Assembly: GCF_900090045.1 (NCBI RefSeq) | Contig: NW_021638323.1 | Coordinates: forward strand, 1-39,871 | Source: Plasmodium malariae | Taxonomy: Eukaryota > Apicomplexa > Aconoidasida > Haemosporida > Plasmodiidae | Direction: 5' to 3' | Length of the DNA: 39,871 bases | In this document: positions 12,801 to 25,790 of the stretch, piece after piece | Numbering within the stretch: position 1 is the first letter of the stretch | Layout: the number at the start of each line of letters is the position of its first letter | Notes under the pieces: model-generated | The model's database searches: none | What the model saw: only the letters and a program-made list of their open reading frames with translations | Told to the model about the DNA's origin: nothing | Translations under genes and position numbers: made by a program

Positions 12801-14563
12801 AATAATAGCACACAGTTTACACTAACATAATGTAGATAAATAATATTCATTGAATTATCCGTATAATTCCATATAATAATAAGTTCCTTGTATATTATAT
12901 TTCGATTTCAAATTTACATGTGTTACTAATAGAAAATAAATAAAATTAAAATATATTTATCCCAAAATAATTTATTTTTTTATACTTTTCATTTATAATA
13001 ACCTTTAAAAATAGTTTCATTATTAGTATATAAGAATAATTATATATTACAGAATGAAGTAAAATGAACTATAAATTTTAATAGACTAGTGCTTCTTATA
13101 GTAATATATACCAAGAACAATATATTTCATTTTTATAAATAGTAAATGAAATAACTTATAACATATTATTTAAAGTTAATAAGGAACGTTAAATTTTATT
13201 ACTTTTACTTATATATTCAGCTTCATCCCTTGCTATTATATGTATATATGTGGTAATTCCTTTAGTGTATTTGATGTGAAAATTTTACCTATTGAATTCT
13301 TCTTTTTTAATGTTAATTATTATATTTTAAATAAATAAATTAATTATATTTGTATGAAGAAATATTTATTAAATATTATGAATATTTTTTAATTTTTTAT
13401 TATTTTAAATTAAATGTTTTGAAAAAACTACAGTAACATAAAATATAAATGATCAAATTTTAAAACAAAATAATGAGAAATACAGCAACAACAACAAAAA
13501 AAATAATTTATATATATATTGTAAAAAAATTATGAATTAGTTTTTCCAAAATACTTTCATATATTTCAGAAAATCTTATTTTCTTTAATTTTGCCACATA
13601 ATCATGTACTATTACATGTTAATTATGTATTATGTTTACCATATATGAAATATATTCAAATTTTGTATTTGAATATATAATACCTTAAAAAATGATAAAT
13701 TATTTTTATTCTATTTCCTCATATATTGTTATTAATTAAAATATTTTTAAATGTAATGCGATAAAATTTAAGGTTTTAAAAAAAAAGGAAGCATAAAACA
13801 AAAAATATATATAAATCAAAAATTATATATATATGAAAATTTTATTTTTTTTATTAATTTTGTTTGACTTAACATAATTATAATAAATAAAACAATTATA
13901 CAAAGTAAGTAGTTACAAAGAATTAATACCAATTAGTATATATATATTCTTTTTAATTTTCTAACCATTCTACATCCATTATGGATTTGTTTCAAATAAA
14001 GTATTAAAATTATAAATGATATATTTATATTATAACAGAACAAACTACGTTTTTCCATGTAGTTTTAATCATTTCTGTAATTCCATTTGTAAACTCAAAT
14101 AATAAAAAGAATCATAAAATAATACATATGCTTTTTTATTTTGAATACTAAATAAATATTAATCAATTATATTAAAAATTTATTTACATACAGTGGTCAA
14201 TTTCAGTAAAAACCAATAACATAAATTAAATGTTTTTGATATATATTTTATAACATATATATTAATAATTATATAAATATAATTATTATACTTCAATACC
14301 TTTTTATTATTTAACATAACATATTTTTATATTTTCATGTAATTATATTATTAAAGTTTTTTTGAATAAGTTTTTAATATATTTTGCTTATTTTTAAATA
14401 TATACCACCATTGTTTTGGTATAAGTATATGTAATAATTTTTAATATTTAAAAAAAGTGTTCAAACTTATTTTCATTAATTAATATTCATAAATTTATAT
14501 CTTATTGTTCAAAAAATTGTCCATATTCAATTATTCTTATCCCAAAGTGCTAAATGTAGTAAA

Positions 14564-14617
14564 CTGCAGAACATATGTATGGATATTATATTATACTATT
14601 TTAATATTATGAAATGG
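14564..14617 (+). promoter_or_regulatory. Recurrent upstream element, copy 3 (STP1)
   Basis: CTGCAGAACATATGTATGGA is followed by TTATACTATTTTAATATTAT and GAAATGG. The segment ends 781 bp before the STP1 start codon. The counterpart before the second STP1 copy ends 780 bp before its start, so the spacing has been kept while the sequence diverged. It may be part of the STP1 promoter or simply of the duplicated repeat unit. Confidence 0.4.
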
Positions 14618-15397
14618 AAAAATATATATTATAAATAATTACTTTTCAGGCAATATTTATATATAACATTAAGTATTATGGGTATAGTTTTGTTGACTGT
14701 ACTTTACTGAACTATAGGAACCATTTAGTACAACTTATATATTACTGATTTTCATCTCTAGCAGAACAAAATAAATATAAAAAGGTAGAAACAAAATAAT
14801 TAAAGCACTATATTGGTTAATATAAACAATATATAGAAAAACAACACAATTAAAAAGAAGAATACCATCAGTACTATTAATGTTTTGGTACATAAATTAT
14901 TTTTTTTTTGGAAAAATGAAAAAAAAATATTTACATTAATACGTATAATAATATATGTTCTGTATTAAAAAACTCAATAAATAAGAGACTACATATACTT
15001 TAACGATAATTGTACACCATAAAATTTATATTACTTATTAATTTTACTTACATGTAATTCTTTATTATTTGCTATTTGGATTTTACTTTATATGGGGAAT
15101 ATGAATTTTATGTTCGAATATATATTTAACTCTAACGTAATATTAAAATATTATTAATATATATCAGATGCTTTTTTTAACGTAAAAGATGATAACAATC
15201 ATATAAAATAAATATTAATGTATTCAACTATTTTATTGTACAATTATGAATTCTAATATAAATGATAATTTTATAATTACTCTTTATTGATGTATATTAA
15301 TTTAAAATTTTCTTATAGATAAATAAAAAGATATATATTTTTATTTTGCTCTCGTATTTTTATTTACAGCTCTTTAAAGTACTAATGCATATTCACA

Positions 15398-17955
15398 ATG
15401 GAAAAATGTTTACCCACGGTAATATTCACTATTTTTTAATATTTTTAAATTTAGGCATAAATTACTTATTTACCATAAAAAGTGTGGTAATGCAATAAAC
15501 ATGAAAATATTTGCCTAAATATTATTTATAATTTTCTTTAATTTAGTATTCTAGGATTTATGGCAATAATGTTTTTAGATATCAAGTGGAGCCACGTTTT
15601 ACAAAAGTCGTAAATCATATTAAGAATATTATTAATGACACTATTATTAAGAATGATAAAGAACAATTAAGGAATAAATGCCTATATTTGGCTAGATATC
15701 TAATAGACAATAAGACTCCACCAAATTATTACATATCACAAAAAGAAATATGGGAAAAGACATTAAATGTATGGTTAAGTCCTTATTATGAAAAGCAAGA
15801 TAAACTAGGAGGATGTCCTCTGATTATGGATGAAAAACATTTAGAAATTTTAGAATTAAAATATGAAGTAGATAACTTCTGTAAAGAAAGAATAACCCAT
15901 CTAAATGAATTAAGACAGTTGCAGAGAAACCCTAAGTCTGATAGTAGTTATACAAGTAAGTGTGAAGAATATAATATATGGATTAGTGAAAAGGAGAAAT
16001 ATTTTAATACAAAAAAGTACCTCATTGAAACGTGTTACGAAAGAGGTCAAACAAAAATAGGACCAAAAAAAACATGCGATATACTGGATCCTCAAACTTT
16101 TAAAAAACAGCTTAACTGCACGCCCTCTCATCCAGTATCACCTGGTCACGTTCTAGCTGAAACAAAAAACAAGAGTTCATCTGAAGGCGAAAAAAAAATT
16201 GAAAGTAAATTTACAACTCAAGATATAAACCAACAAGTTGTACCAGATGTGCTAGAAACTGCAGCTCAACCTAGATCCCAACATGGTGAGCATAATACTC
16301 CCGAAAAAGATATTGAAAACGAACCTACAACTCTATCCCCAGGAACAGCTCCATCTGAAGCATCATCAACAAAAACAGAAAATACGCACGCTAAATGTGT
16401 ACAATCTCCCCAAGCTGAATTATCAGAACCTAAATGTTTTGTTTCTTTAGATTCAGAAAAACCTCCTGATTCTACACCACTACATACAAAACCTGATGTC
16501 TCCAGAAAAACCCAGGATTTTCAAATTGTTTCTTTTCCTTCTGCAAGGTCAAATGTTGCTACAGATTTTCCTGCGGTCACTGTGCAGTCTAAAATTCCAA
16601 GTATAACTTATACTAATTAATTCTCCGTTTTAGAAGTAATTACATTATATATACATTTAAAATACAATTATAGGTCAACCACCAAATCGAACTATTGTAC
16701 GCGTACCAACTATTTTAACAAGCCTTGTAACTATTATTATACTTTCTCTGTTTATTAAAGTAAAATAAATATAAAAGTTTAATTATATGAAAAACATTCG
16801 ATTACTGTAATAATTTAATATATGAATCTATCATTTCTTTTTTTTATATTCTAGTACACTTTAAAAGGAATATTTAAAAAAAAAAAAATATAAAAAGAAC
16901 ACAAATGAAATTTCTAAAAATACAAACACCTTCACATTCTTGCACAAAATATGAATATGTAAAACATGATAATATTGAATATCCATTATATGATGATGAT
17001 GAGATCACAAAAAAAATAAAAATACTTGAACATAACAAGAATAATAATATAAACGCATCGAAGCAAAAAAATATATACATACAAAATTATCATAGAAGTA
17101 CATATGCAAATACTCGAAGAATACAGAAATCAAGAATGGGAATATATAAAAGGAGAATTTTTAGAAATATGCTTAGAATTCTTAACAAAAGGGGAACACA
17201 AAACATATTCTTATTTGACTAATGACGAACTAATAATGGGAAATACAAAAAGTATTAATCAAAAAGAAAAACAAAAAATATTATGTAATAAATGTATAGA
17301 AAAACATCAAAATCTTGCTGACAAATTGAAAAAGAAACATTGGTTTAATAATTTAAAAAATAATTGGAAAAGAGAACTAGCTAACTTAAAAAAAAGAGAA
17401 GAATTAAAAAATGATCCTGATGAAATTCAAAATATTCCATTTTTACAAAGAAAAAAAGATATATGGAGACAGTGGATATCAGAGAAGAGTATAATTATTA
17501 AGCGATATATTGAACAGGACTTATTTAACTATTTAACTGATGAACTCCAGATTATACCAGATGATTATGATAATGAAAAAATTAAAGATTCTTTGCCATT
17601 AATAAATATAGGAGAATTATCGAACAAAGAAGATTGCCAAGAATTATATAAATATATAAAAAAAAAATTATTGACAAAACTTTGTATCCTCGTTCTTATG
17701 TCAGTATTAGAAGAATGCAAAAAAGATCAGTACATTGAAAATAATGAATCACATTTGGATAATTACATAATTGAATTTAAGGAAAAAGAAAATTCAGATA
17801 GTAAAAAAGAATTTATACAAAACTTAAGTGACCTTAACCGAAATTTTTTGGGAAATATGGAAAATCCTGATTATACAACAGACGATAGCTTTAGGAAAGA
17901 GATAGAAAATTACATAATAGGAGATAATACAAATGCAAATTCTATGGAAAAGTAG
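15398..17955 (+). pseudogene. STP1: STP1 gene, four exons, two frameshifts in the tail
   Basis: STP1 is a SURFIN-related subtelomeric transmembrane protein of Plasmodium. Exon 1 (15398-15418) encodes MEKCLPT. Exon 2 (15547-16600) begins YSRIYGNNVFRYQ and encodes a Cys-rich ectodomain with Cys near residues 52, 97, 119, 146, 170, 184 and 198, then a Pro/Thr/Ser-rich stalk. Exon 3 (16674-16759, 86 nt) carries the membrane segment VPTILTSLVTIIILSLF. Exon 4 (16855-17955) is a Trp-rich cytoplasmic domain (NQEWEYIKGEF, HWFNNLKNNWKRE, DIWRQWISEK, ELYKYIKKKLLTKLCILV). All splice sites are GT-AG and phases agree; the splice at 16600 removes an in-frame stop at 16618. Two frame breaks lie in exon 4: in the 13-A run at 16876-16888, and between about 17050 and 17075 near an A7 run. 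Each costs a single-base change, so the gene is either recently broken or mis-assembled. A plain frame also runs 15547-16620 if exon 2 is not spliced. Neighbour: divergent from the fam-l fossil. Confidence 0.85.
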
Positions 17956-20900
17956 AATACTGCAGACACATACTACTGAATTATGTAAAAATACATTTTA
18001 AAAATTTATAATATATATTCTTAATATATAAGGATATTAATTTTACGTAAGCATGTAGCCTATATGAATCTTATTTCATAAATTTTATGAATCACTACGG
18101 AAGCAATGAAAAGAATAATTTGAAAGAATACTTAATAAAAGAAAGAGAAGCGAACATGAAATATGAAGATTGAAATAAAGATGCATAAATATATTTCAAT
18201 TATATATACTATTTTTTATTTCTTTAAGATTATCAATATGAACTTTATATTGATATTTGATTAAATATAAGTAACAAGATATATATATATATATATATAT
18301 AAAAATTAAAATTATATTAATGTATTCCAAGAATATTAAACTTTTAGGAAAATAATTAATACGTCGGAAAATAAAAAAAAGCAAAAACATTAATATTGCA
18401 ATACATTTTTTTAATTTATATATCAGAATTACTTATAATTTTAGAATTCTATGTTATTTCATTATTTCTATATATATGGTTATTTGCATATTTATAAAGA
18501 TGCTTATTTGTATCCTTCAAAATATTCCTATCAATTAATCATTTAAGGATTTAATTAATATAAAAAAAATTTTAATAAAAAAAACAGATATACGTTAAAA
18601 CACACGAAAGCATAGTGAAAACATATATATAATTTATATAATTTAATATATTATAAAAAACCATATGTTATATACATAATGAAATACTTCTAGGTTATTA
18701 TGATTTAATAGATAATCGCATTATAAACGTTTTAATTTATAGTAAGTTTGTAACCCTTTATTTGTTATATATCAATATATTTTTTTTAATAATATACATC
18801 TTCTCACAAAGAAAAAATCATATTTAAATGTACTGTCCCTTCATAAAGAATTCAATTTTTTTATACAACAAATAGTGTAACTTAAATGAAAAATTTTATA
18901 CATATTTATAGATATTTATGATATTCAAGTATCTTTTTTGATTGTATAACTTTTATAATTATAAATTTAAAAAATCATTGAACTAACTAAAAAGCCTAAA
19001 ACATGATAATAATGAAATTATTCTGAATACATAGTTTTTTATATTAACTTGTAATTTATATTCGCATTTAAAAAAAATGTAAACAATTAAATAAAAAATA
19101 TTCTTATATTTTTTTTACTTTAATATCTACATTATTATTTATTAATATTTTTATAAAATAAGATATATAAAAGTTAAATATTAAAAAAATGTATAAATTA
19201 AACAGTACTATATGAATTTCAGAGCTTTTCTAAAACCAGAAGGATATGAAAGAAAATATAAATATTTTATAATAAATTTAAAAAATATGATATATTTTTA
19301 CATTTTAAAAAAAATTTATTAATTTTAACTTTTATCTTTAAATTTTTTTTTGATTTTTTGTAATTACTTAATTGTATTTTTCTTTTTTCTTCTTGTCTAA
19401 TAAGATTAGTGGTTATTTTTTTTATATTATTTTTTAAATCATCTCTTATATATTAATATTTATAAAAATAACTAATACTAGATTTATCTGTGAAAATATA
19501 AAATTCATTTTATATACGTAACAATTTTTAACTACTATCATATACGAAAAAAATAGGCAGATTACAAAATATTATTTACTGTTTTATATTATGTAAATCC
19601 CATAATAATATAACTTAATTTATGAATTTTACAATATCATTAATTCATACATAATAATAATAAATAAAATTGCTAAAAATATATTAATCTAAATTAATTA
19701 TAATTATTACCATAGGTTAATACAATGCTAAATGAAATAGATATATGCGTCATTGTAATGTAATAACCTTATAATACATAAAACAAATATATTATTACAT
19801 ATTAATAACATATTATTAGGAAAATAATTATTTTTAGATAATTATATTAGCATTGTCTTTGTTCCAACAATTTTGAATATATTCAATAGAATTTATATTT
19901 TTTCTTTTTGTTTTACGAGAAGTAAATATATAGTTCTTTTAAAGTATATTCTTTTAATTTATATAAGATTCATTCCATTAGATATTTTTATACATTATCA
20001 TAAAATATAAATATTACATGCATAATTTATTTATACAAATTATACATTACCAGAATAATAAATATTTATGTTTCCTTTTATATTTTATTTTTTATATATG
20101 ATATGGTACTTAATACATTTGTTAATATAACTTTAGTCCTATAAATCTACAGTGATTATACTAAAAATATATTGAATATTAAAAATAATAATAGAATATT
20201 GGCATACATAAACCTAAAAATGTAGTTATTAATTAATGTTAATCTCATAACAGCACAACTGTAATTCATTGCCCTCTATTCGGAATTTTGACAACAGAAT
20301 TACTTTATTAAACGAAACGCATATATGAGAATTGAAAAAAGATATATTATTGTTATAAATACTAAAATAAAATAACAGAGGATATCTTACGTAAAATAAA
20401 TTTAAAACATGTTTATTTAAACCATTATTATAATAACTTTTCTATATTAATCTCTATTTTTTTCAAAAAGTAAAAGAGAAATCGTTCTACGTATGTACTA
20501 ATAATAAAAACAATTTTTGTTTTTATGTAATTTTATATATTTTTTTAAATATATTTAATTATTTCATAAATATATTAGTACAATTAAAATATAATAATAT
20601 ACAAGTTATATATTTTACTAAATATATGATCTTAAGATATTTTACAATAATATGATATATAAAAAAAAAAAAAAATTTATTATTATTCTCTGAGATCTTT
20701 GAAATATACATTTATATATAGTACAACATATAAGACACATAATAGAGATAAATAAAATAGCAGTGAAATAACGGAAATTGAAAAATTTTATGATATTTCT
20801 TTTATCAATTATTTTACTATATTGGATAAATAGAACAAAAGCCATAAATTTATTTTTTAATTGGGCTTGTCATATTTTGTCTGTAAATATAAATTTTAGT

Positions 20901-22169
20901 TAATATATTAATTTATATTTTTTTAATAGTCACATGTATAAATAAAATTCACTAATATATTTTACTAAAAGCTTTAGGCATAAATTTTTTTTTTTTTATT
21001 AATTTATAATTTTAATTAATCTACGCTGTAATAATATCTAATTTTTGTTTATATAATTGTTATATTTGAAATATAATCATATATATTATACTATATCAAA
21101 TGTTATAAAGATTAAACTGCAACCTTAGCTTCTTGTGTAATAGGATGAAAAAAAATAAGAGATTGTTTTAAATTATATGACAATGTCTATTTCTAGAATA
21201 ATACATTCATACATAAAATAATAGTTTTAAGCGAGATATTTTTAATTTAACGGAATAGTACTTATTTTCATGTATTATAATCGTATTTAATTTAAATTTA
21301 TTTTTCATTTATTTAAAATATAATTTCATAAGAATTCATGAAATTGAGATTCCTAAAGGGCCCATATATTATTATAACATATTTTTAATATTAACTGAAA
21401 TAATTTGAAAGGTGTCATTCTAACACTAAAATAAAAGTAAAAGGGAAAATTCTATACCTATAAAATAAATAATATTTATCTATTTATAGTATTTTAAAAG
21501 GTAAAAAAAAAATTTTTAATTAGATACTCAAATATAATTGGCAATTTATATGAGAATACTTTAATGTTAATTCATTTTTTTCTATAGCATATAAGTACAT
21601 TTATATAATTTTCGCACGAATAAAAATAAAAGGGAAGAATATTCATTACTATAACTGTATTCTAGATACAATAAAGAAATTGTGTTTTTTAAATTATCAT
21701 GTTTACAATTAGAAGCTTTTATATTGTACTGTACAAACTATACAACCTCATATTAATTTTAACTAAAAATTAAAGTGGTGATTTTATTATGAATTGTGTT
21801 TTTAAATTCTATATATGACAAAAAGGAATGCATCACATATAAACATAAAGCGTAACATTTTTTCACTTAGGTAAATATCAATATGACGTTAATTTAACTT
21901 TTGCTGTTTCATTCACGTATATTTATATACAATGGCTCAAACATTTTAGGGGGAAGCGTAAGATTTATTTGTTTATTATAATATTTATATATATCATAAT
22001 ATTTCATTAATTTGTTGTTACATAAATGAAATATATATTTTTATTAATTAAAATATAATTTTACGAATATATATTATTATTAGTAGTAGTATATTTTATT
22101 TTATTATTTTTTTAAAATAATTCGTGTAATTACATCTTCAATATAAAACGGAATAAGGGGGGTTAGTTA
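17956..22169. other. Gene-free interval between STP1 and the pir fossil
   Basis: It is AT-rich with (AT)n tracts and no recognised gene. The minus-strand frame at 20642-20845 (67 residues, hydrophobic stretch FTAILFISIMCLICCTIY) has a membrane-like segment but no paralogue, splice sites or family blocks. A 36-residue plus-strand frame from about 19211 (MNFRAFLKPEGYERKYKYF) is a slightly less biased patch, also unassigned. Neither is called. Confidence 0.5.
18279..18301. repeat. (AT)n dinucleotide tract
   Basis: About 11 uninterrupted AT units, some 330 bp beyond the STP1 stop codon. No function is assigned. Confidence 0.85.
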
Positions 22170-23094
22170 AAATGTTAAGAGTGATAGTATAAGTCCTATA
22201 TAACATAGTTCTAATACTAAATATAATTCTTTATATATTCCTAATACTAATTTTATTACATTATGTCAACAGATTGGTATATATTTAATTGAGATTAAGG
22301 ATAAATATTATTCTGATAATCTCAAACGTCGTAAATACTTGAATTACCTGATAAATTCAGAAAAAAAAAATAAAAAGAATAATAGTTACATTTTGTTTAA
22401 CCCCTATAGAGATATTTCGTCTAAATTAAATAATATATGCATACAAAAAATAAAAGAAATTGATACTGAATCTTTAACAAAGCTTGAATAAATATACGGT
22501 TATTATAATTATTTTAGCAAACTTAATTGTAAAAAAACATGTTTCTACTGATAGAATTTGTGGTAATTTTAAGAAATGTTATAACATTTACACGAATAAT
22601 TGTGAAAAACATCAAAAAAGTAGTTAAAATGCTTTTTGCGAGGAGTTAATCAATTGTAAAGAAGCATTTGATAATAAAATTCACATGGTAACTCCTTGTA
22701 CTGTTTTACCACATATTTATCACTTATGCAAATAGAATATATATTTGCTGTCCGTTTATCCAGAGCTATCGTATTACTAGCATCATTCTCTTTATTTTTT
22801 CTATATAAAGTTAAAAAATTATAGTAAATAACGTGAATATTCTAATACAATAAGTATACCCATTTTCACAAAAATTTACAGGCACAAAACATTAATATAT
22901 TTAGGTATATATACATGTTTTGTTTCATATAGTTTACTTTATTGAAATCATGCTTATATAATAGCTTAGTTATGAAAAAAATAGTTGAATTTAAAGAAAA
23001 AAGAGAATCCTTACAAAATATATATTAAGTATTAGATAGAAAACTTAAAGGAGGTTCTTATAGTATAGGATATCAACCACAATGCGATCCTTGA
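22170..23094 (+). pseudogene. pir: pir (Plasmodium interspersed repeat) pseudogene
   Basis: The readable core starts near 22258 and runs CQQIGIYLIEIKDKYY, then RRKYLNYLINSEKK and KLNNICIQKIKEIDTESL, to a TAA at 22489. This is the usual pir order (YLNYLINS, NICI.KI.EID). After a frame break the Cys-rich part follows as ICGNFKKCYNIYTNNCEKH, an internal stop, FCEELINCKEAFDNKIHMVT and PCTVLPHIYHLC. A hydrophobic stretch AIVLLASFSLFFLYK at about 22760-22810 is the membrane segment. After an intron-like gap, a last exon reads GGSYSIGYQPQCDP and stops at 23092-23094, which resembles the GYQP-type pir C-terminus. The short first exon was not located, so the left edge is approximate. pir products are the large variant family of Plasmodium. 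At least two stops and frame breaks make this copy dead. Confidence 0.72.
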
Positions 23095-25790
23095 TATAAG
23101 AACTACAGTTTATATTATTTGCAATACAAAATCTAATACTCATTGGTGCAAAAGTTACATATAAGAGGATATTTCTTAATAAATGATAAAAAAAAAACTA
23201 GAAATGTATACAAGCGCATAAAAATTAAAAAAAATAACACAGCAATTATTCAAACAAAGGGTTAACATAAATACAGTACTACTGTTTGTGTCAGTAGAAA
23301 AAGGTCCACTTATATATGAATTTTTCATTAGAATAAAAACTACATAATTTTAGTGTATAAATATATAGCACAAGGTTGTGAAATGAATAATGATTTTATT
23401 ACACATTAATATATAGAAGCGTTTATTAAAGTAGTATTAATGTGAAAAGAAAAGAATCAGAAGCTTTAAAAAAAACACCAGTAATATTATTGTGCAAATA
23501 AAAAAATAAAATTCATAAAATAAAAACATTATTCAAAAATTTAAAAGATTATATATATATTATTTATATCTTTAAAGTTTCATTATCATTTATCTAGTTG
23601 CCGATAAACAGAATTAAAAATTTAAAATATGTAAAAATTATAGTATTGTTGTTTTTGTATGGTATTTATTCTATGTAACATTGTAAAAATGTTATTTATA
23701 TATGTAGTTAAGAGATATTTATTCTACTAAATCTCTAATTTATATAGCAAAACTCTTAATATTTAGTTTATAATTCATATATATGTTCTTCTAAAGCACT
23801 ATAATTAATTGTCTTTTTTTCCTCTAATATATTTTATACATATAACATCCGAAGTAGTAAGAAAATCTTCTTATGAAAAATAACAAACATATATAAATTT
23901 ATTACATAATTATAAAATTTTATCTAATGTATATTATAAAATAACAAATCGTATATACATTTCTATATTGCATTTTTATTTGCTATATACCAAGAAAAAA
24001 ATACAACAGTTATTTCCATAAAAGTAATAGCAAGTAACATTATAATACCTAAATAATTAGAATAGTTGAAAAGAAATTCTTTTTTTATTCAGGTTTCTAA
24101 TAGAATTCCACTATTTTGAACTCCATGTAAGTCATTATATATGCATTATTGTACATATTACATTTTAAAAAATCAGACTCTTTTTTTGCTTTATGTAAAA
24201 ACTTCAGATACATTTCTAATAACCAAATTATAAATTTCAGAACAGGAATTAATATTAATTATTCTGCGTAACTATGTGGTATCTTGTATTTTACCATATA
24301 TCTGTAATTTTGTTACTAATTTAGGTATGGAAATGATCAGATTACTCATAATATCACATTCAAAATAATAAAACAAAAATATTTTTCATTGAAATTATTT
24401 CATGTTACTTTAAACATTAGCATGTTCGTATTAAAAGGATAAACGAAAATATATTTGAAATAAGGAGATAATTAATTTTATGTTTTATAATAATAGTTTT
24501 ATAGTAATCATAAATTTAATTCGGAAAAAAGACTTCAGCATACGCTTCCAGATTATAATAAATATAAAAATACTATATAGTTTATAATATTTATTTAATC
24601 ATAGATTTTAATTTTACTACATATATTATATATATATATATACATTTTGTACATCATTATGTACATAACTAATAAAATTATAAAAATATTATTGTAACAT
24701 TTTGTTCCTAATTAATTTATGTAATGTCATCTTGCAATGTTTTTAACATAATCTATATAAACTATTTACTCAGCTCACTTACAAATTCAACATATTTTAA
24801 TAATTTATTTTCTATAAAAAAATAATTTCAGTAACAAAAGAATTGCTTTCATTTAAATAATAAAAATATAGGATTTAAAAAAATAAAAATTTTGTTAAAG
24901 ATTAAAATTTTTTTTCTTATAACATATATTCTTTTTTAATATATGAATAAAAATATATTTCATTTTCTTAAAATAATGAAGTTTATTTTTTTCTATTTAT
25001 AAATTAATTATATACTTATAGAATACATAATCTTATTAAATAAAATAAAATAGTAACATGGATAAAATTAAAATATTAATCCTAATTACCAAAGAAATAA
25101 TATTTTATAAGAATATTATTTTATTATACAATTCTAATTCCCTACGTACACCGTTAAAGAAACAAAATCAAACTTCTTACAAAAATTATTAATAACAATT
25201 ATATGTTATGCCATATTTCTAATAAAAATTATTTATATTAACAAATATATTGTTTATATTGGAGTAAAATATATATAAATCATTGTAACATAATATATAC
25301 ATTACTTTACATTAAATACAAAAAAAAAATATTCATTTTAAATGTAATGTTCATCACATAATTTCTTAAGTATGTCTACAGATAATTATATTATTCTTCA
25401 AGATAAAAAATACAATAAAGTACTTTTCGTTTAAAACGGAAATTCTAACACTTCTTCATTAATATTATATATTAATTTTAACTCACATATATATGTTTCT
25501 TATAAGAATCTAATTATATACAGAAATGCATATATTACATGATATTATTTTATTTTGATTCAACAATAATTTATAATAAAAAATGACAATCATTAATGCA
25601 TTCAAATTTACCAACAGACAAAGAACATAATTTATGAGTATTAATTATAAGGATTACGTTATAAATCCATGTACATTAATAAAATTATAGAAACAATATG
25701 TATGTTTATTAAGTATATAAACTAAAGATATTACATATAACGTTTCATATAAATAAGTCATATAAAAAAACATGTTTCATGTTATGCACC
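23095..25790. other. Intergenic, with a possible unassigned gene remnant
   Basis: It is mostly featureless AT-rich DNA. On the minus strand, about 23960-24370 is less AT-biased and shows broken coding-like stretches: KLVTKLQIYGKIQDTT, then FLHKAKKESDFLKCNMYNNA, then a hydrophobic end IIMLLAITFMEITVVFFSWY followed by IANKNAI and a stop. This could be a decayed membrane-protein gene, but I cannot name a family and several stops interrupt it. Nothing else was recognised. Confidence 0.4.

Larger units (their letters stand above)
9473..15397. other. Spacer between divergent fam-l fossil and STP1 (copy A)
   Basis: No gene is recognised in these 5.9 kb. It holds two copies of the recurrent element (about 9791 and 14564). 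The frame at 11333-11623 encodes a 96-residue peptide whose downstream half (GEKCSLLYNN onward) has a decayed counterpart in copy B near 33360. That likeness follows from the DNA duplication and does not prove a gene. A less AT-rich patch at about 11640-11890 also has a counterpart near 33540 and may be an old gene remnant, but no family could be named. Confidence 0.55.
8531..17955. repeat. Segmental duplication, copy A (fam-l fossil to STP1)
   Basis: The module consists of fam-l (-), about 5.9 kb of spacer and STP1 (+). Its partner is copy B at 30156-39871. Matching anchors include a TTCATTAATTTAAAAATAT block (about 10368 and 32099), a GGCGAAAAATGTTCC-like / GGTGAAAAATATTAT block (about 11465 and 33360), an ACTCAATGACA / TCTCAATGATACA plus CATTCGAA block (about 11645 and 33545), the block from about 13200 matching that from about 35090, and the 780-bp STP1 leader. 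The offset rises smoothly from about 21.65 to 21.96 kb, as expected for one ancient duplication with many small indels. Identity is moderate, so the event is not recent. Confidence 0.75.

Noticed and set aside
15910..16131. 73-residue minus-strand frame inside STP1 exon 2
   Set aside because: It is the shadow of the STP1 coding sequence on the opposite strand.
20642..20845. 67-residue minus-strand frame with a membrane-like segment
   Set aside because: No homologous copy in the window, no signal exon and no recognisable motif; hydrophobic frames arise readily in such DNA.
22150..22166. GGGGGGTTAG run, and a TTAGGGGGTTCA stretch near 36240, resembling Plasmodium telomere repeat units
   Set aside because: Only isolated single units, with no tandem array. 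Not evidence for a telomere or an internal telomeric tract.
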